Shown here one piece after another: positions 1 through 8,716 of a stretch of DNA of 64,000 nucleotides. A model generated the notes under the pieces. The model was given only the letters and a program-made list of their open reading frames with translations, did not search any database and had not been told where the DNA came from. Position 1 is the stretch's first letter; every line of letters begins with the position of its first letter. Origin of the DNA: Massilia violaceinigra (GTDB lineage Bacteria > Pseudomonadota > Gammaproteobacteria > Burkholderiales > Burkholderiaceae_D); contig NZ_CP024608.1 in NCBI RefSeq assembly GCF_002752675.1, positions 6,634,001 to 6,698,000 on the forward strand, given 5' to 3'. The translations under genes and the position numbers were made by a program.

Positions 1-752
1 CTTGAAGCAGGGTATCGAGACGACCTATCAGGCACACAAGGGGCGTATGGGCTATCGGCGTATCGCTGACGTGCTGCGCAAGGCAGGCCATCGCGCATGC
101 GCCAATACCGTCCAGCGCTGCATGCAGGCAATGAAGCTGACATCGCTGGTACGCATCAAGAAATACAAGTCGTACAAGGGGGAAGTGGGCAAGACTGCGC
201 CGAACATCTTGCTGCGCGATTTCAACGCAGAGGGGGTGAATCAGAAGTGGGCAACCGACGTCACCGAGATGAAAGTCGCTGGTCAGAAAGTGTATCTATC
301 ACCCGTGATGGACCTGTTCAACGGGGAAATTGTAGCGTATGAAATGGACACGCGTCCGGTACTCGGACTGGTGACAGGCATGCTCAAAAAAGCCTTCCGG
401 AAGTTGCGTGCCGACGATAAACCGATCGTCCATTCAGATCAGGGATGGCAGTATCGCATGCCGGCCTACCAGCACATGCTGGCGCAGAAAGGCATCGTGC
501 AGAGCATGTCTCGCAAAGGCAACTGCCTCGACAACGCAGCCATGGAGAGCTTCTTCGCAGTGCTGAAGACGGAGTATTACCACCTGAACAAATTTAGTAG
601 CGTCGACGAGTTGAAAAAAGGTCTGGCCGAGTACATTGACTACTATAATCACTGCCGTATCAAGATGAAGCTGAACGGACTGAGCCCGGTGCAATACCGA
701 ACCCAGCATTCGCTTTGATTTAATCAAAACACCGTCCAACTTTCTTGGGTCA
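1..752 (+). mobile_element. IS3-family insertion sequence, right part only
   Basis: The element is cut by the left edge of the window, so its left end and any orfA are not visible. The transposase gene ends at 718 and the element probably ends at the CA dinucleotide at 751-752, after an AT-rich stretch and the sequence gtccaactttcttgggtca, because IS3-family termini usually read TG...CA. The exact end is inferred; the matching left inverted repeat and target duplication lie outside the window. Confidence 0.7.
2..718 (+). CDS. IS3-family transposase OrfB (partial, integrase core)
   Basis: Catalyses cut-and-copy movement of the IS through a DDE active site. An HTH_21-like segment (about residues 8-45) precedes the rve integrase core. 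The catalytic residues are visible as D86 (in WATDV), D146 (in HSDQGWQY) and E182 (in NAAMESFF); the 35-residue spacing between the last D and E is the classical DD(35)E of this family. The C-terminal YNHCRIKMKLNGLSPVQYR segment is the typical IS3 ending. The TTG at position 2 is only the first in-window start; IS3 OrfB proteins are longer, and are normally made by frameshifting from an upstream orfA. The visible part shows no stop or frameshift, so the element may be active. Confidence 0.9.
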   Translation: MKQGIETTYQAHKGRMGYRRIADVLRKAGHRACANTVQRCMQAMKLTSLVRIKKYKSYKGEVGKTAPNILLRDFNAEGVNQKWATDVTEMKVAGQKVYLSPVMDLFNGEIVAYEMDTRPVLGLVTGMLKKAFRKLRADDKPIVHSDQGWQYRMPAYQHMLAQKGIVQSMSRKGNCLDNAAMESFFAVLKTEYYHLNKFSSVDELKKGLAEYIDYYNHCRIKMKLNGLSPVQYRTQHSL

Positions 753-757
753 CTTCA

Positions 758-829
758 CAGGCGGGAATCCAATTCCGTAGCGCAGTCACAGGCGGCTCGA
801 CGAACCTGGATTCCCGCCTGCGCGGGAAT
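758..829. repeat. REP/dRS3-like palindromic repeat
   Basis: The 13-base word caggcgggaatcc at 758-770 is repeated as its exact reverse complement at 808-820. The second arm is itself half of a 20-bp palindrome, attcccgcctgcgcgggaat, at 810-829. This fits the ATTCCC-N8-GGGAAT pattern known as dRS3 in Neisseria and common as intergenic repeats in other Betaproteobacteria. It lies directly beside the IS right end. Confidence 0.7.
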
Positions 830-853
830 GACGGAGCTTAAGTTAACGGCATT

Positions 854-1019
854 AGGGTCAGACCTCGATTAGGAAACACTTATAACACTTATCCGAGCAG
901 GCGGATGCGTCGACGTCCCGGCAGCAATTTCATGCGGGAGGATGATGGTAATTCGGGTGTCACGATGCGTGGACGAGCCGCTTGAGGGCAGACACATTTC
1001 CTAACCGAGGTCTGACCCC
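854..1019. repeat. Inverted repeat pair around about 120 bp, MITE/REPIN-like
   Basis: Left arm 854-876 (agggtcagacctcgattaggaaa) and right arm 997-1019 are reverse complements with two mismatches over 23 bases. Partial direct copies of the right-arm core (tctgaccccgg) follow at 1011-1021 and 1055-1065. The 120-bp interior has no ORF. Such 'gggtcagacc' arms recur in intergenic repeats of Burkholderiales; a small non-autonomous mobile element or REPIN is the likeliest reading. Together with the neighbouring palindrome it fills the gene-free stretch 753-1106. Confidence 0.6.
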
Positions 1020-1106
1020 GGTTAGGAAAGAATGTTAAATGTTGCTAGTCAGAGCTCTGACCCCGGTGTGTGGCGGCGGTCGTCGCTGAAGTGAGAGGCG
1101 GGGGAC

Positions 1107-1472
1107 TTATTTGTCCTGGGCGTCGATGTCGGCCAGCGATTCGCGGCCTTTGTCGGTCACGCCGTGGCCGCCCGCTTCGAGCGGGGCGATGTGCGATTTT
1201 TTGCCGAGGAAGACCAGCACGTCGGCGTCAACCACCGCCGCCGGGTCGGCCAGCAGCGCGCGCAGGCCGGCGATGCAGCGGCGCAGGAACAGGACCTGCT
1301 GCCCCTTGTCCGTCAGCGCCAGCTTGCCGTCCTTGCTGTACTGGATCATCTTCAGGCCCGCCAGACGCTTGGCGTTGCGCCCGACGCAGGCGTTGAAGCG
1401 GTCATGCTTCGCCCCGCCCAGGATGTGCCCGAGCGCGTCGTATTCGTCTGTGGTCAATTTCTCGTTCTTCAT
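1107..1472 (-). CDS. Hypothetical protein, 121 aa
   Basis: A cytoplasmic protein with no signal peptide or membrane segment and no family that I recognise. The start at 1472 is chosen because GGAAAG lies 5 bases upstream; the open frame extends further to 1541 but without a comparable site. The middle part (KRLAGLKMIQYSKDGKLALTDKGQQVLFLRR) has the feel of a winged-helix fold: a helix, a short beta pair, then 'LTDKG', a motif frequent in PadR/MarR-like and transposon-linked proteins. A DNA-binding role is thus possible but unproven. It stands alone on its strand, followed by a small membrane-protein gene in the same direction. Confidence 0.7.
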   Translation of the reverse strand: MKNEKLTTDEYDALGHILGGAKHDRFNACVGRNAKRLAGLKMIQYSKDGKLALTDKGQQVLFLRRCIAGLRALLADPAAVVDADVLVFLGKKSHIAPLEAGGHGVTDKGRESLADIDAQDK

Positions 1473-1554
1473 TGCTGCTTTCCATGTGGCCAATTTTCGG
1501 CCCCCATGGTAACCGCGCAGGCTGCCCGCGGCAACCTGCATTCGCTGACAACAG

Positions 1555-1692
1555 TTACTTTACTGTGCGGAACAGGAACCAGACAACGCCAATACTGATC
1601 AATGCGCTGACCAGCAGCACCACCTGCATCGGGCGCGAACGCAGTACCGAAGAGCGGCCAAGGTAGATCTTGTTGTGTAAGGAATTGCCCAT
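1555..1692 (-). CDS. Small single-pass membrane protein, 45 aa
   Basis: A short gene starting at the second of two adjacent ATGs (1692), which places AGGAG six bases upstream. The product has a basic N-terminus (KIYLGRSSVLRSR) and one hydrophobic helix, VVLLVSALISIGVVWFLF, near the C-terminus, so it is probably an inner-membrane micropeptide with the N-terminus inside. Function unknown. The strong ribosome site and the clear topology are the grounds for calling it real. Confidence 0.6.
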   Translation of the reverse strand: MGNSLHNKIYLGRSSVLRSRPMQVVLLVSALISIGVVWFLFRTVK

Positions 1693-1916
1693 CATGTTCT
1701 CCTGGAACAAAACAACGGTTGATGGATGAATTATAGAAAGCAGATGCCATTCCGGTTGTGATGAGGAGCACAAATAATAACAAATGTAGGCTGAGAGCAA
1801 CACTGTCGGCGACCTGCCGCCACGGCCTACCGCGCGCCAGCCGATCCCTTGCAATGTTAGCATCGTTGCGAGAGCGCCGCGCCAGTGCGGCACCTCCTTA
1901 CCGATTGGAGAATCCC

Positions 1917-2219
1917 ATGCACGCCACCAAATCTTTTCCCGACCCGGCCGACGCCAAATCGCTTGTCGACGAGGCCGACATCGGCAGCGGCGAAAAACCG
2001 CCTTCGCAAATCGAAACCGAGGCCATCATCCGCCAGATCCCCCCCCTGCCGCCATCGGACCAGAACGATGCCGATAACGACAATGGCGCTTCGGCCGCCG
2101 CCAACCAGTTCGATGGTGGAGAGAACCGCGACAAGCGCGAACATGACGCGTCGCTCGAACGCGATGAGCCAAGCGAACAGCTCGACCAGCTCGATCCGGT
2201 CCCGCCCAAGGGCCAGTAA
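1917..2219 (+). CDS. Acidic, disordered hypothetical protein, 100 aa
   Basis: Begins at ATG 1917 with GGAG at 1907-1910. The sequence is rich in Asp, Glu, Pro, Ser and Gln with no hydrophobic core, so it is probably intrinsically disordered and cytoplasmic. I do not recognise a family. Its Pro/Asp-rich composition resembles that of the small gene on the opposite strand just downstream (2271-2444), but the two are not obviously homologous. Confidence 0.6.
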   Translation: MHATKSFPDPADAKSLVDEADIGSGEKPPSQIETEAIIRQIPPLPPSDQNDADNDNGASAAANQFDGGENRDKREHDASLERDEPSEQLDQLDPVPPKGQ

Positions 2220-2270
2220 GTATCCGTCCCGGCTGGTCCGGGCACGCCGGCGCGTGCCGATGCGTGCCCG

Positions 2271-2444
2271 TTACGCCTTGATCGGCGGCACCGGCATGAC
2301 CGGCTCTTCGACCGGCGCGTTGACCGGCGGCGGCACGTCGTCCGGAAGCGGGCTCGGTTTCGGATCGGTGGGCGGCACGCCGTCCGGATCGGGGGTCGAA
2401 TGGGCGCGCCGCGGCGCTGCGGATGGGTTCTCGTTGCTGGTCAT
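2271..2444 (-). CDS. Proline-rich small protein, 57 aa
   Basis: Start at ATG 2444 is supported by GAGGAAAG eight bases upstream; the longer frame to 2525 lacks such a site. About a third of the residues are proline, mostly in the C-terminal half (PLPDDVPPPVNAPVEEPV), so no globular fold is expected. Function unknown. It faces the 100-aa disordered protein gene convergently. Confidence 0.55.
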   Translation of the reverse strand: MTSNENPSAAPRRAHSTPDPDGVPPTDPKPSPLPDDVPPPVNAPVEEPVMPVPPIKA

Positions 2445-2603
2445 GGAATGCCTTTCCTCAAGTGGTAATGCGACTGTCAACACCGCGCTGTCCGGGGCGA
2501 TGAACGCCCTGCGCGCGCGCGGCAAACCTGCCTTTTGCGGTATCGTTGATCCTTCCGGACGCCCCCCGGGATCACCACCACCTCAGCAAAAAGGTTATAG
2601 CGC

Positions 2604-3287
2604 ATGTGCGGACGTCTCGATCAAAACCATACCGCCATTGAATACGTCGCGGCGATGCACTGGCGCGGCGCCGAACCGCGGGTTGCCAGCCAGGCCGCAC
2701 CCAGCTACAACGCGCCACCCGGCACCTGGCGCCCGCTGGTGCGCGTCGTCGGCGACCAGCTCGTCGTCGAGGATGCCTTCTGGGGCTACCGCGCCTCGTG
2801 GGCCGCGGACAAGCTGCCGATCGCCATCAATGCGCGCCTCGAAAAACTCACCAACCGTTACTGGACGCCCCTGCTCAAGGCCGGCCGCGCCATCGTGCCG
2901 GCGGACGGCTGGTACGAATGGACCGGCGAAAAGGGCAAAAAGCAGCCCTGGCACATCCACCTCAAGACGCGCGAGCCGCTCTTCATGGCGGCCATCGGCG
3001 CCTGCGGCAGCGAGCGCGAGCAGGCGGCCGAGTCGGGCTTCGTGATCGTCACCGCCGATGCCGAGGGCGGCATGGTCGATGTGCACGACCGCCGCCCCAT
3101 CGTCTTCAGCGCCGAGGACGCGGCCCTGTGGCTCGACCCGGACCTGTCCGCCCAGCAAGCCGAACAGCTGGCACGCTCGGTGGCGCTCGCCCCGGACGCC
3201 TTCGACTGGCACCCGGTCGCCAAGGACGTGGGCCGCGCCAGCAACGACGGCCCGCACCTGGCGGCCCAGCGCGATCTGCTGGCCTGA
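2604..3287 (+). CDS. yedK: SOS response-associated peptidase (SRAP/HMCES family)
   Basis: YedK-type proteins trap abasic sites in single-stranded DNA by forming a thiazolidine crosslink through their N-terminal cysteine, which protects the site during replication. The family's key residues are present: Cys2 (exposed after Met removal), Asn76 in INARLE, Glu105 in DGWYEW, and His161 in VHDRRP. At 227 residues the protein has the usual length. The gene stands alone; no LexA box was recognised in the short upstream region. Confidence 0.93.
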   Translation: MCGRLDQNHTAIEYVAAMHWRGAEPRVASQAAPSYNAPPGTWRPLVRVVGDQLVVEDAFWGYRASWAADKLPIAINARLEKLTNRYWTPLLKAGRAIVPADGWYEWTGEKGKKQPWHIHLKTREPLFMAAIGACGSEREQAAESGFVIVTADAEGGMVDVHDRRPIVFSAEDAALWLDPDLSAQQAEQLARSVALAPDAFDWHPVAKDVGRASNDGPHLAAQRDLLA

Positions 3288-3310
3288 CCCCTGCCCCGGC
3301 ACGCGCCGGA

Positions 3311-3577
3311 TCAGCGCTCGGGCTCGCGCTCGCGCGCCATGGCCAGCAGGTTGTCGACTTCGATCCGTGCTACCTCCACGCCGGCAAGGCAAGCCACTTC
3401 CGGGGTGGCGTGGCCGCCGGCCGTCTGGCTGCGCGTGAGCGCTGGCGCGGGATCGGTATCCTGCCCGCCCTGCCCGGTCTTGGTGATGCGGTATTCGAAA
3501 TCCCACTGGTCGCCGCAATCCTTGACCGGCGTGACCACGATGGTAAAACCCTTGTATTCGTCCGTTGTGATTTGCAT
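3311..3577 (-). CDS. Hypothetical protein, 88 aa
   Basis: Start at 3577 has GAGGAT upstream. The N-terminal half (YKGFTIVVTPVKDCGDQWDFEYRITKTG) alternates hydrophobic and polar residues like a small beta sheet, and the C-terminal half looks helical. It resembles small conserved proteins of Oxalobacteraceae of unknown role, but I cannot assign a family. No signal peptide. It is convergent with yedK, with 23 bases between their ends. Confidence 0.65.
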   Translation of the reverse strand: MQITTDEYKGFTIVVTPVKDCGDQWDFEYRITKTGQGGQDTDPAPALTRSQTAGGHATPEVACLAGVEVARIEVDNLLAMAREREPER

Positions 3578-3714
3578 ATCATCCTCATTGTTGTTCGCAG
3601 CCTAGCATGGAAGGCCGCCGGCATGGCGCCGGCGCGCCAATCGTGCGCCGCCCCCTCCCCGGCGCGTGCCGGACCCGGTATAGTGGCGCTTCCCTCCGCT
3701 CCCGCCCGCCCACG

Positions 3715-4623
3715 ATGAAGACTGCCCTGCCGTCCCTGGTTCCCGCCCTTCTGGTGCCCGCCGTGCTCGCCTCCGGCGGCGCCCTCGCTGCGCCGATGAC
3801 CCTGGCCGACTACCTGGCCTTGAGCGGCCCGCCGCCGACCGCCAAAATCGCCTACGGCAGCGCGCCCTCGCAGTTCGCCGAACTGTTCCGCCCGGCCGGC
3901 CCCGGGCCGTTTCCGGTGGTGGTGCTGGTGCACGGCGGCTGCTGGACGGTGGAGTACGGCGGCATCAGCCAGATGCACAATGTGGCCGGGGCCCTGGCCG
4001 CGCGCGGCATCGCCGTGTGGAACGTGGAATACCGCCGCGTCGACGAGGAAGGCGGCGGCTATCCCGGCACCTACCTGGACATGAACGCCGCGCTCGACAA
4101 GCTGGCCGCCGAAGCGCCCGCCCACCAGCTCGACACCAGCCGCATCGTCGCGGTCGGCCATTCGGCCGGCGGCCAGCTGGTGCAGTGGATCGCGGGACGC
4201 AGCCGGATTCCCGCCAGCAGTCCGCTGTTCCAGCCCAGCCCCTTGCCGGTGCGCGAGGTGATCAGCCTGGGCGGCCTGGCCGACCTGCGCCACGAGCAGG
4301 CGCTGATCAAGACCAGCTGCGGGCGCGACCTGGCGCAACTGGCCGGCACGCCGAGCGCCAGCCGGCCCGATATCTTCGCCGACACCAACGCCGCCGAGCT
4401 CATGCCCAACGGCAGCCGCACGCTGCTCGTCACGGGCGAACTCGACACCATCTCGCCGCCGCGCGCGGCCCACGATTACGCGGCGCGGGCACGCGCCGCC
4501 GGCGACCGCGCCGAGGTGCTGATCCTGCCCGGCGCCAGCCACTACGATGAAATCGCGGCCAGCTCGCCAGCGTGGAAACTGATCCTGCCCTTGATCGAAA
4601 CCGCCCTCGGCAGGAGCAGATAA
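3715..4623 (+). CDS. Secreted alpha/beta hydrolase (esterase/lipase type)
   Basis: A 302-residue protein with a cleavable signal peptide (ending around ALAAP) and a serine-hydrolase fold. The oxyanion motif HGGCW, the nucleophile elbow GHSAGG, a late Asp in LVTGELDT and a final His in GASHYDE form the expected catalytic set. The HGG pattern places it with the HSL/BD-FAE carboxylesterase group, which act on small acyl esters; the natural substrate is unknown. I start it at 3715 because the longer frame to 3607 adds an Arg-rich stretch that would bury the signal peptide. Monocistronic. Confidence 0.85.
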   Translation: MKTALPSLVPALLVPAVLASGGALAAPMTLADYLALSGPPPTAKIAYGSAPSQFAELFRPAGPGPFPVVVLVHGGCWTVEYGGISQMHNVAGALAARGIAVWNVEYRRVDEEGGGYPGTYLDMNAALDKLAAEAPAHQLDTSRIVAVGHSAGGQLVQWIAGRSRIPASSPLFQPSPLPVREVISLGGLADLRHEQALIKTSCGRDLAQLAGTPSASRPDIFADTNAAELMPNGSRTLLVTGELDTISPPRAAHDYAARARAAGDRAEVLILPGASHYDEIAASSPAWKLILPLIETALGRSR

Positions 4624-4842
4624 CCTGGCGCGCCCAGGCGGCAGACGTTGCCGGGCGACGCCAGACTGTGTCGGAAACCGCAGTCACCGACGAAAAGCGA
4701 TTAACAGTTACATACGCTTCGCGTAGCGTGTCACTCAGGGCAGCCCGATCCGCGCTGTCCCGGCACGACCAGCATCAACCAGCAGAACCAGCAGCGCGCC
4801 CGCCATCGCCCGACCACGTCCAGACGTTATACGGAGAACCGC

Positions 4843-6465
4843 ATGCTCGACAATCCGAAGCCAGGCACGCGCCTGCTGGCCGCTTTCCTGACCGTCGCCA
4901 TCGTGGGCGCCATCGTGGCCGCTGCCGGCATCGTCCACAAAGCGGACATGATCGGGCAGGCCGGGCGCACCGACGATCAGACACTGGCCCGGCGCTCCCA
5001 CGCCAAGCAAGCGCACATCCACCTGATCCATATCGGACGGGCCGGCGCGCTCCTTGCCGCGACGCCCGAGCAGGTGCGCCGCTTGAGCGGCCAGCTCGAC
5101 AAGGCGCGCCCGCGCTACACGCTTGAGATAGGTAAAAAGCTGCGGGCCGAGGTCGACCGTGGCTTGGCCGGCTACGCGGCCAGGCTGCCGGACTTGCTGA
5201 AACAGGCGCTGGCTTTCACGCCCGAGGGCAAGGCCGCAGCGGCCGAACTTGCGCCCGGCCCGCTGGCGGCCAAGGCCAACAGCGTCGACGACCAGCTTTC
5301 CGCGCTGGCCCGCCCGAACGAGAAAAAATCCGCCGTGATGGCCGCCCCATCGAGCCGGCACGGCCAGGGCAGCCAGGCGCTGACGCTGGCCCTGGCGCTC
5401 GGCAGCCTGGGCGCGGGCGTGGGGCTGGGTTTGTGGATCACGCGCGGCCTGACGCGCCAGCTGGGGGCCGAGCCGGCCTGCCCGGTGCAGGTGGGCGGCG
5501 CGATGGCCGCGGGTGAATTGCCGAGCGTGATCCGGCCCCGCCCCGGCGACAACGACAGCCTGCTGCACGCGATGGAAACCATGCGCGCCGCGCTGGAGAG
5601 GATCGCAGCCCAGGTACGCAGCGGCACCGGCACCGTTGCCGCCGCATCCGGCCAGGGCGCGGCCGGCAGCCTGGGCCAGTCCGCGCGCACCGGGCAGCAG
5701 GCCAGCGCACCGGAACCGGCGGCGTCCTCGATGGAAGAGCTCACCGGCAGCGTCATGCGGAACGCCGACAATATGCGCGAAACCGATGTGCCGGCGGCGA
5801 GCGCGGCCGAGGTGGCCGGGCGCGGCGGCTCAGTGGCGCACACCTTGGCCTCGATCAACGATTCCTCGCGCACGATCGCCGATATCATCGGCGTCATCGA
5901 CGGCATCGCTTTCCAGACCAATATCCTGGCGCTCAACGCGACCGTGGAAGCGGCAGAGGCCGGCGAACAGGGGCGCGGCTTTGCGATGGTGGCCAGCGAG
6001 GTGCGCAACCTGGCGCAGCGCTCGGCGGCGGCCGCCAGGGAAATCAAGACCCTGATCGACGATTCGGTCGGCCAGCTCGATGCCTGCGGCAAGCTGGTCG
6101 ACCACGCTGGCGTGACCATGGCCGACATCGTGGAATCGATCACGCGCGTGACCGGCCTCATGTCCGGCATCGCGCCGGCCGGTGTGGAGCAGAGCGCCGG
6201 CATCGAGCAGGTGAACATGGCAATCAGCCAGATGCATGAAGTGACCCGGCAAAACGCGGCGCTGGTCGAACAGGCGGCCGCGGCGGCCGGATCGATGCAG
6301 GAGCAGGCGGCTCACCTGGCGCACGTGGTCAGTATCTTCAAGCTGGGCAACGAGCAGGCCGCGCGCGCGGCCGTACCGCTGCCCCAGGCGGCCGCGCGCG
6401 CAGCAGCCATGCGGCCACCGACCGTTGCGCTGGCGGCCGGCGCGGCGCCGGAGGGGGAAACATGA
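4843..6465 (+). CDS. Methyl-accepting chemotaxis protein, diverged tandem copy
   Basis: Membrane chemoreceptor of 540 residues: TM1 about 11-31, a helical periplasmic domain (4HB type), TM2 about 179-200, a HAMP linker and the cytoplasmic methylation/signalling coiled coil. It is a paralogue of the next gene. Compared with that copy it carries changes at normally invariant places: [16 protein letters not shown] in the hairpin tip instead of [16 protein letters not shown], proline insertions in the adaptation helix (SAPEPAASS in place of SSLEQTASA), a cysteine in DACGK, and a four-residue deletion after AGRGGSV that shifts the heptad register. It may no longer signal normally. The GGAG ribosome site is intact. 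Confidence 0.88.
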   Translation: MLDNPKPGTRLLAAFLTVAIVGAIVAAAGIVHKADMIGQAGRTDDQTLARRSHAKQAHIHLIHIGRAGALLAATPEQVRRLSGQLDKARPRYTLEIGKKLRAEVDRGLAGYAARLPDLLKQALAFTPEGKAAAAELAPGPLAAKANSVDDQLSALARPNEKKSAVMAAPSSRHGQGSQALTLALALGSLGAGVGLGLWITRGLTRQLGAEPACPVQVGGAMAAGELPSVIRPRPGDNDSLLHAMETMRAALERIAAQVRSGTGTVAAASGQGAAGSLGQSARTGQQASAPEPAASSMEELTGSVMRNADNMRETDVPAASAAEVAGRGGSVAHTLASINDSSRTIADIIGVIDGIAFQTNILALNATVEAAEAGEQGRGFAMVASEVRNLAQRSAAAAREIKTLIDDSVGQLDACGKLVDHAGVTMADIVESITRVTGLMSGIAPAGVEQSAGIEQVNMAISQMHEVTRQNAALVEQAAAAAGSMQEQAAHLAHVVSIFKLGNEQAARAAVPLPQAAARAAAMRPPTVALAAGAAPEGET

Positions 6466-6703
6466 GCCAACAGATCTTCACGCAGCCCGGATAATGTTGC
6501 TGCATTGAAATTTTCGTGAAGTTCTCGCAAAAAAGTGCGCACGCGGACGAATATCGGTTATCAAGATGGCGAACTTGGCGTAGCGTGTACTCACGGAAGC
6601 CCGATCCGCTGTCCTCACTGCAATAGCAGCCTGCCCCATCGCGGCGGAGTGCCGCGCCCTTGCGCAACAGTCTGACCCCCCATACGTTTTCACGGAGACA
6701 TCC

Positions 6704-8323
6704 ATGCTCAACAACATGAAGGTAGGCACGCGCCTGCTCGGTTCCTTTCTGATCATAGCGCTGCTGGGAAGCGCGGTGGCCGCCATCGGCATCTTCAACA
6801 TGGCCACCATGAACGAGCAGGCCGAGCTGGCGTACGACAGGGAATTGCTGGGCCTTTCGTATACCAAGCAAGCCAACATCGACCTGATCGGCATGGGGCG
6901 CGCCGCGCGCGGGGTGCTCCTGGCCGACACGCCGCAGGCCGTGCGCCTGTCCATGGCGCAGGTCGAGCAGTCGCGGCGCCAGCTGCACGACAACCTGGAC
7001 CAGTCGCGCACGCGCTTCAAGACCGTCACCAGCAAGAGAATCCTGGCCGATGTCGACAGCAGCGTCGCCCAATACGAGGCGCTGCTGGCGCAGTTGATGA
7101 CCCTGGCGCAGGACCGCACCCCCGAGGGACAACGCGCCGCCGCCCGGTTTGCGACCGGAACCGTGTCAGCGATGGGCAATCTTGCCGACGGCCACCTCGC
7201 GGCGCTGGCCAAACGCAAGGAGAAAACCTCTTCCGAAGCGGCCACCGCATCCCATGATCGCTACGAAAGCAGCCGCACCCTGATGCTGGCGCTGACCATC
7301 GGCAGCCTGGCGCTCGGCGCGGGCCTGGGGTGGCTCATCACGCGCCGCCTGACGCGCCAGCTGGGCGGCGAGCCGGGTTACGCGGTGCAGGTGGCCGACG
7401 CCATCGCCGCAGGCGAATTGTCGACCGTGATTCAAACCCGCTCCGGCGACAACCGCAGCCTGCTGTACGCGATGGAAACCATGCGCGCCGCGCTGGTCGG
7501 AATCGTGGCCCAGGTGCGCAGCGGCACCGATACCATCGCGACCGCATCCGGCCAGATCGCGGCCGGCAACCTGGACCTGTCCTCGCGCACCGAGCAGCAG
7601 GCCAGTTCGCTGGAACAGACCGCGTCCGCGATGGAAGAGCTCACCAGCACCGTCAAGCAGAACGCCGACAACGCGCGCCAGGCCAATGTGCTGGCGGTGG
7701 CCGCTTCCGAAGTGGCCGGACGCGGCGGCGCGGTGGTGGCCGAGGTGGTCCACACCATGGCATCGATCAACGATTCCTCGCGCAAGATCGTCGATATTAT
7801 CGGCGTCATCGACGGCATCGCTTTCCAGACCAATATCCTGGCGCTCAACGCGGCCGTGGAAGCGGCGCGCGCCGGCGAGCAGGGGCGCGGCTTTGCGGTG
7901 GTGGCCAGCGAGGTGCGCAACCTGGCGCAGCGCTCGGCGGCGGCCGCCAGGGAAATCAAGACCCTCATCAACGATTCGGTCGACAAGGTCGACGCGGGCG
8001 GCAAGCTGGTCGACCAGGCCGGCGTGACGATGGCCGAGATCGTGCACTCGATCACGCGCGTGACCGGCATCATGTCCGGCATCGCCTCGGCCAGCATGGA
8101 GCAGACCGCCGGCATCGAGCAGGTGAACATCGCGATCAGCCAGATGGATGAAGTGACCCAGCAAAATGCGGCGCTGGTCGAACAGGCGGCCGCAGCGGCG
8201 GGCTCGATGCAGGAACAGGCGGCCACGCTGGCACGCGTGGTCAGCATTTTCAAGCTGGGCAACGACAAGCCCGCGCGCCCGGCCTTGGCGGGGCCGGCGC
8301 GTGCGCGCGCACTTATGGCGTGA
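6704..8323 (+). CDS. Methyl-accepting chemotaxis protein
   Basis: A 539-residue chemoreceptor that would relay ligand binding in the periplasm to CheA/CheW. TM1 lies at about 11-31, the periplasmic four-helix domain at 32-190, TM2 at 192-213, HAMP at about 214-268, and the signalling domain follows with the canonical hairpin tip [16 protein letters not shown] at 382-397. No C-terminal CheR-binding pentapeptide is present. It is the better preserved member of a tandem pair, and even the 5' regions of the two genes are related, showing a duplication that included the promoter. Its last 11 bases overlap the end of the convergent ferredoxin gene. Confidence 0.93.
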   Translation: MLNNMKVGTRLLGSFLIIALLGSAVAAIGIFNMATMNEQAELAYDRELLGLSYTKQANIDLIGMGRAARGVLLADTPQAVRLSMAQVEQSRRQLHDNLDQSRTRFKTVTSKRILADVDSSVAQYEALLAQLMTLAQDRTPEGQRAAARFATGTVSAMGNLADGHLAALAKRKEKTSSEAATASHDRYESSRTLMLALTIGSLALGAGLGWLITRRLTRQLGGEPGYAVQVADAIAAGELSTVIQTRSGDNRSLLYAMETMRAALVGIVAQVRSGTDTIATASGQIAAGNLDLSSRTEQQASSLEQTASAMEELTSTVKQNADNARQANVLAVAASEVAGRGGAVVAEVVHTMASINDSSRKIVDIIGVIDGIAFQTNILALNAAVEAARAGEQGRGFAVVASEVRNLAQRSAAAAREIKTLINDSVDKVDAGGKLVDQAGVTMAEIVHSITRVTGIMSGIASASMEQTAGIEQVNIAISQMDEVTQQNAALVEQAAAAAGSMQEQAATLARVVSIFKLGNDKPARPALAGPARARALMA

Positions 8324-8606
8324 CGCGGCGCGCCGCCGGCGCCCACAGAACCAGGTCGGCGCGCGCCACCGCCACGCACGGCAAGGTCTCGCCGGCGCGT
8401 CGTTCGTCCGCGCTCAGGCCCGGCCAGTCGATCAGGTAAGCCACCTCGCCCGCCGCCACCCGGCACAGGCAGGTGCGGCAGGTGCCGTTGCGGCAGGAAC
8501 TGGGCAGCACGATGCCGGCGTCCTCGGCCGCCAGCAGCAGCGCGCGCCCTGCGCCCGCCTCGAAGCGCCAGCCGGCCGGCTGCACGGTAATCAGATAACT
8601 GTCCAT
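8313..8606 (-). CDS. 2Fe-2S ferredoxin, plant type
   Basis: A 97-residue electron carrier. The cluster ligands are visible as CRNGTCRTC (Cys, five residues, Cys, two residues, Cys) and the distant Cys in LPCVAVA, the C-X5-C-X2-C plus C pattern of chloroplast-type ferredoxins as well as of the reductase domains of oxygenases. No partner reductase or oxygenase is adjacent, so the electron acceptor is unknown. The 3' end overlaps the chemoreceptor gene on the other strand. Confidence 0.88.
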   Translation of the reverse strand: MDSYLITVQPAGWRFEAGAGRALLLAAEDAGIVLPSSCRNGTCRTCLCRVAAGEVAYLIDWPGLSADERRAGETLPCVAVARADLVLWAPAARRVTP

Positions 8607-8716
8607 GCGCGCATTTTACCCGGCCCGCCTGCCCTTCCAGGCCTTAGTACGGTGCCGCACAGACTATATATCCGACCGGAACTAATCTAAGCTATCCGAT
8701 TCCCAAGGGGCTTTAA

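Noticed and set aside
4624..4842. FliA-type (sigma28) promoters before the chemoreceptors
   Set aside because: No sequence near TAAA-N15-GCCGATAA was found before either gene, though chemoreceptors often have one.
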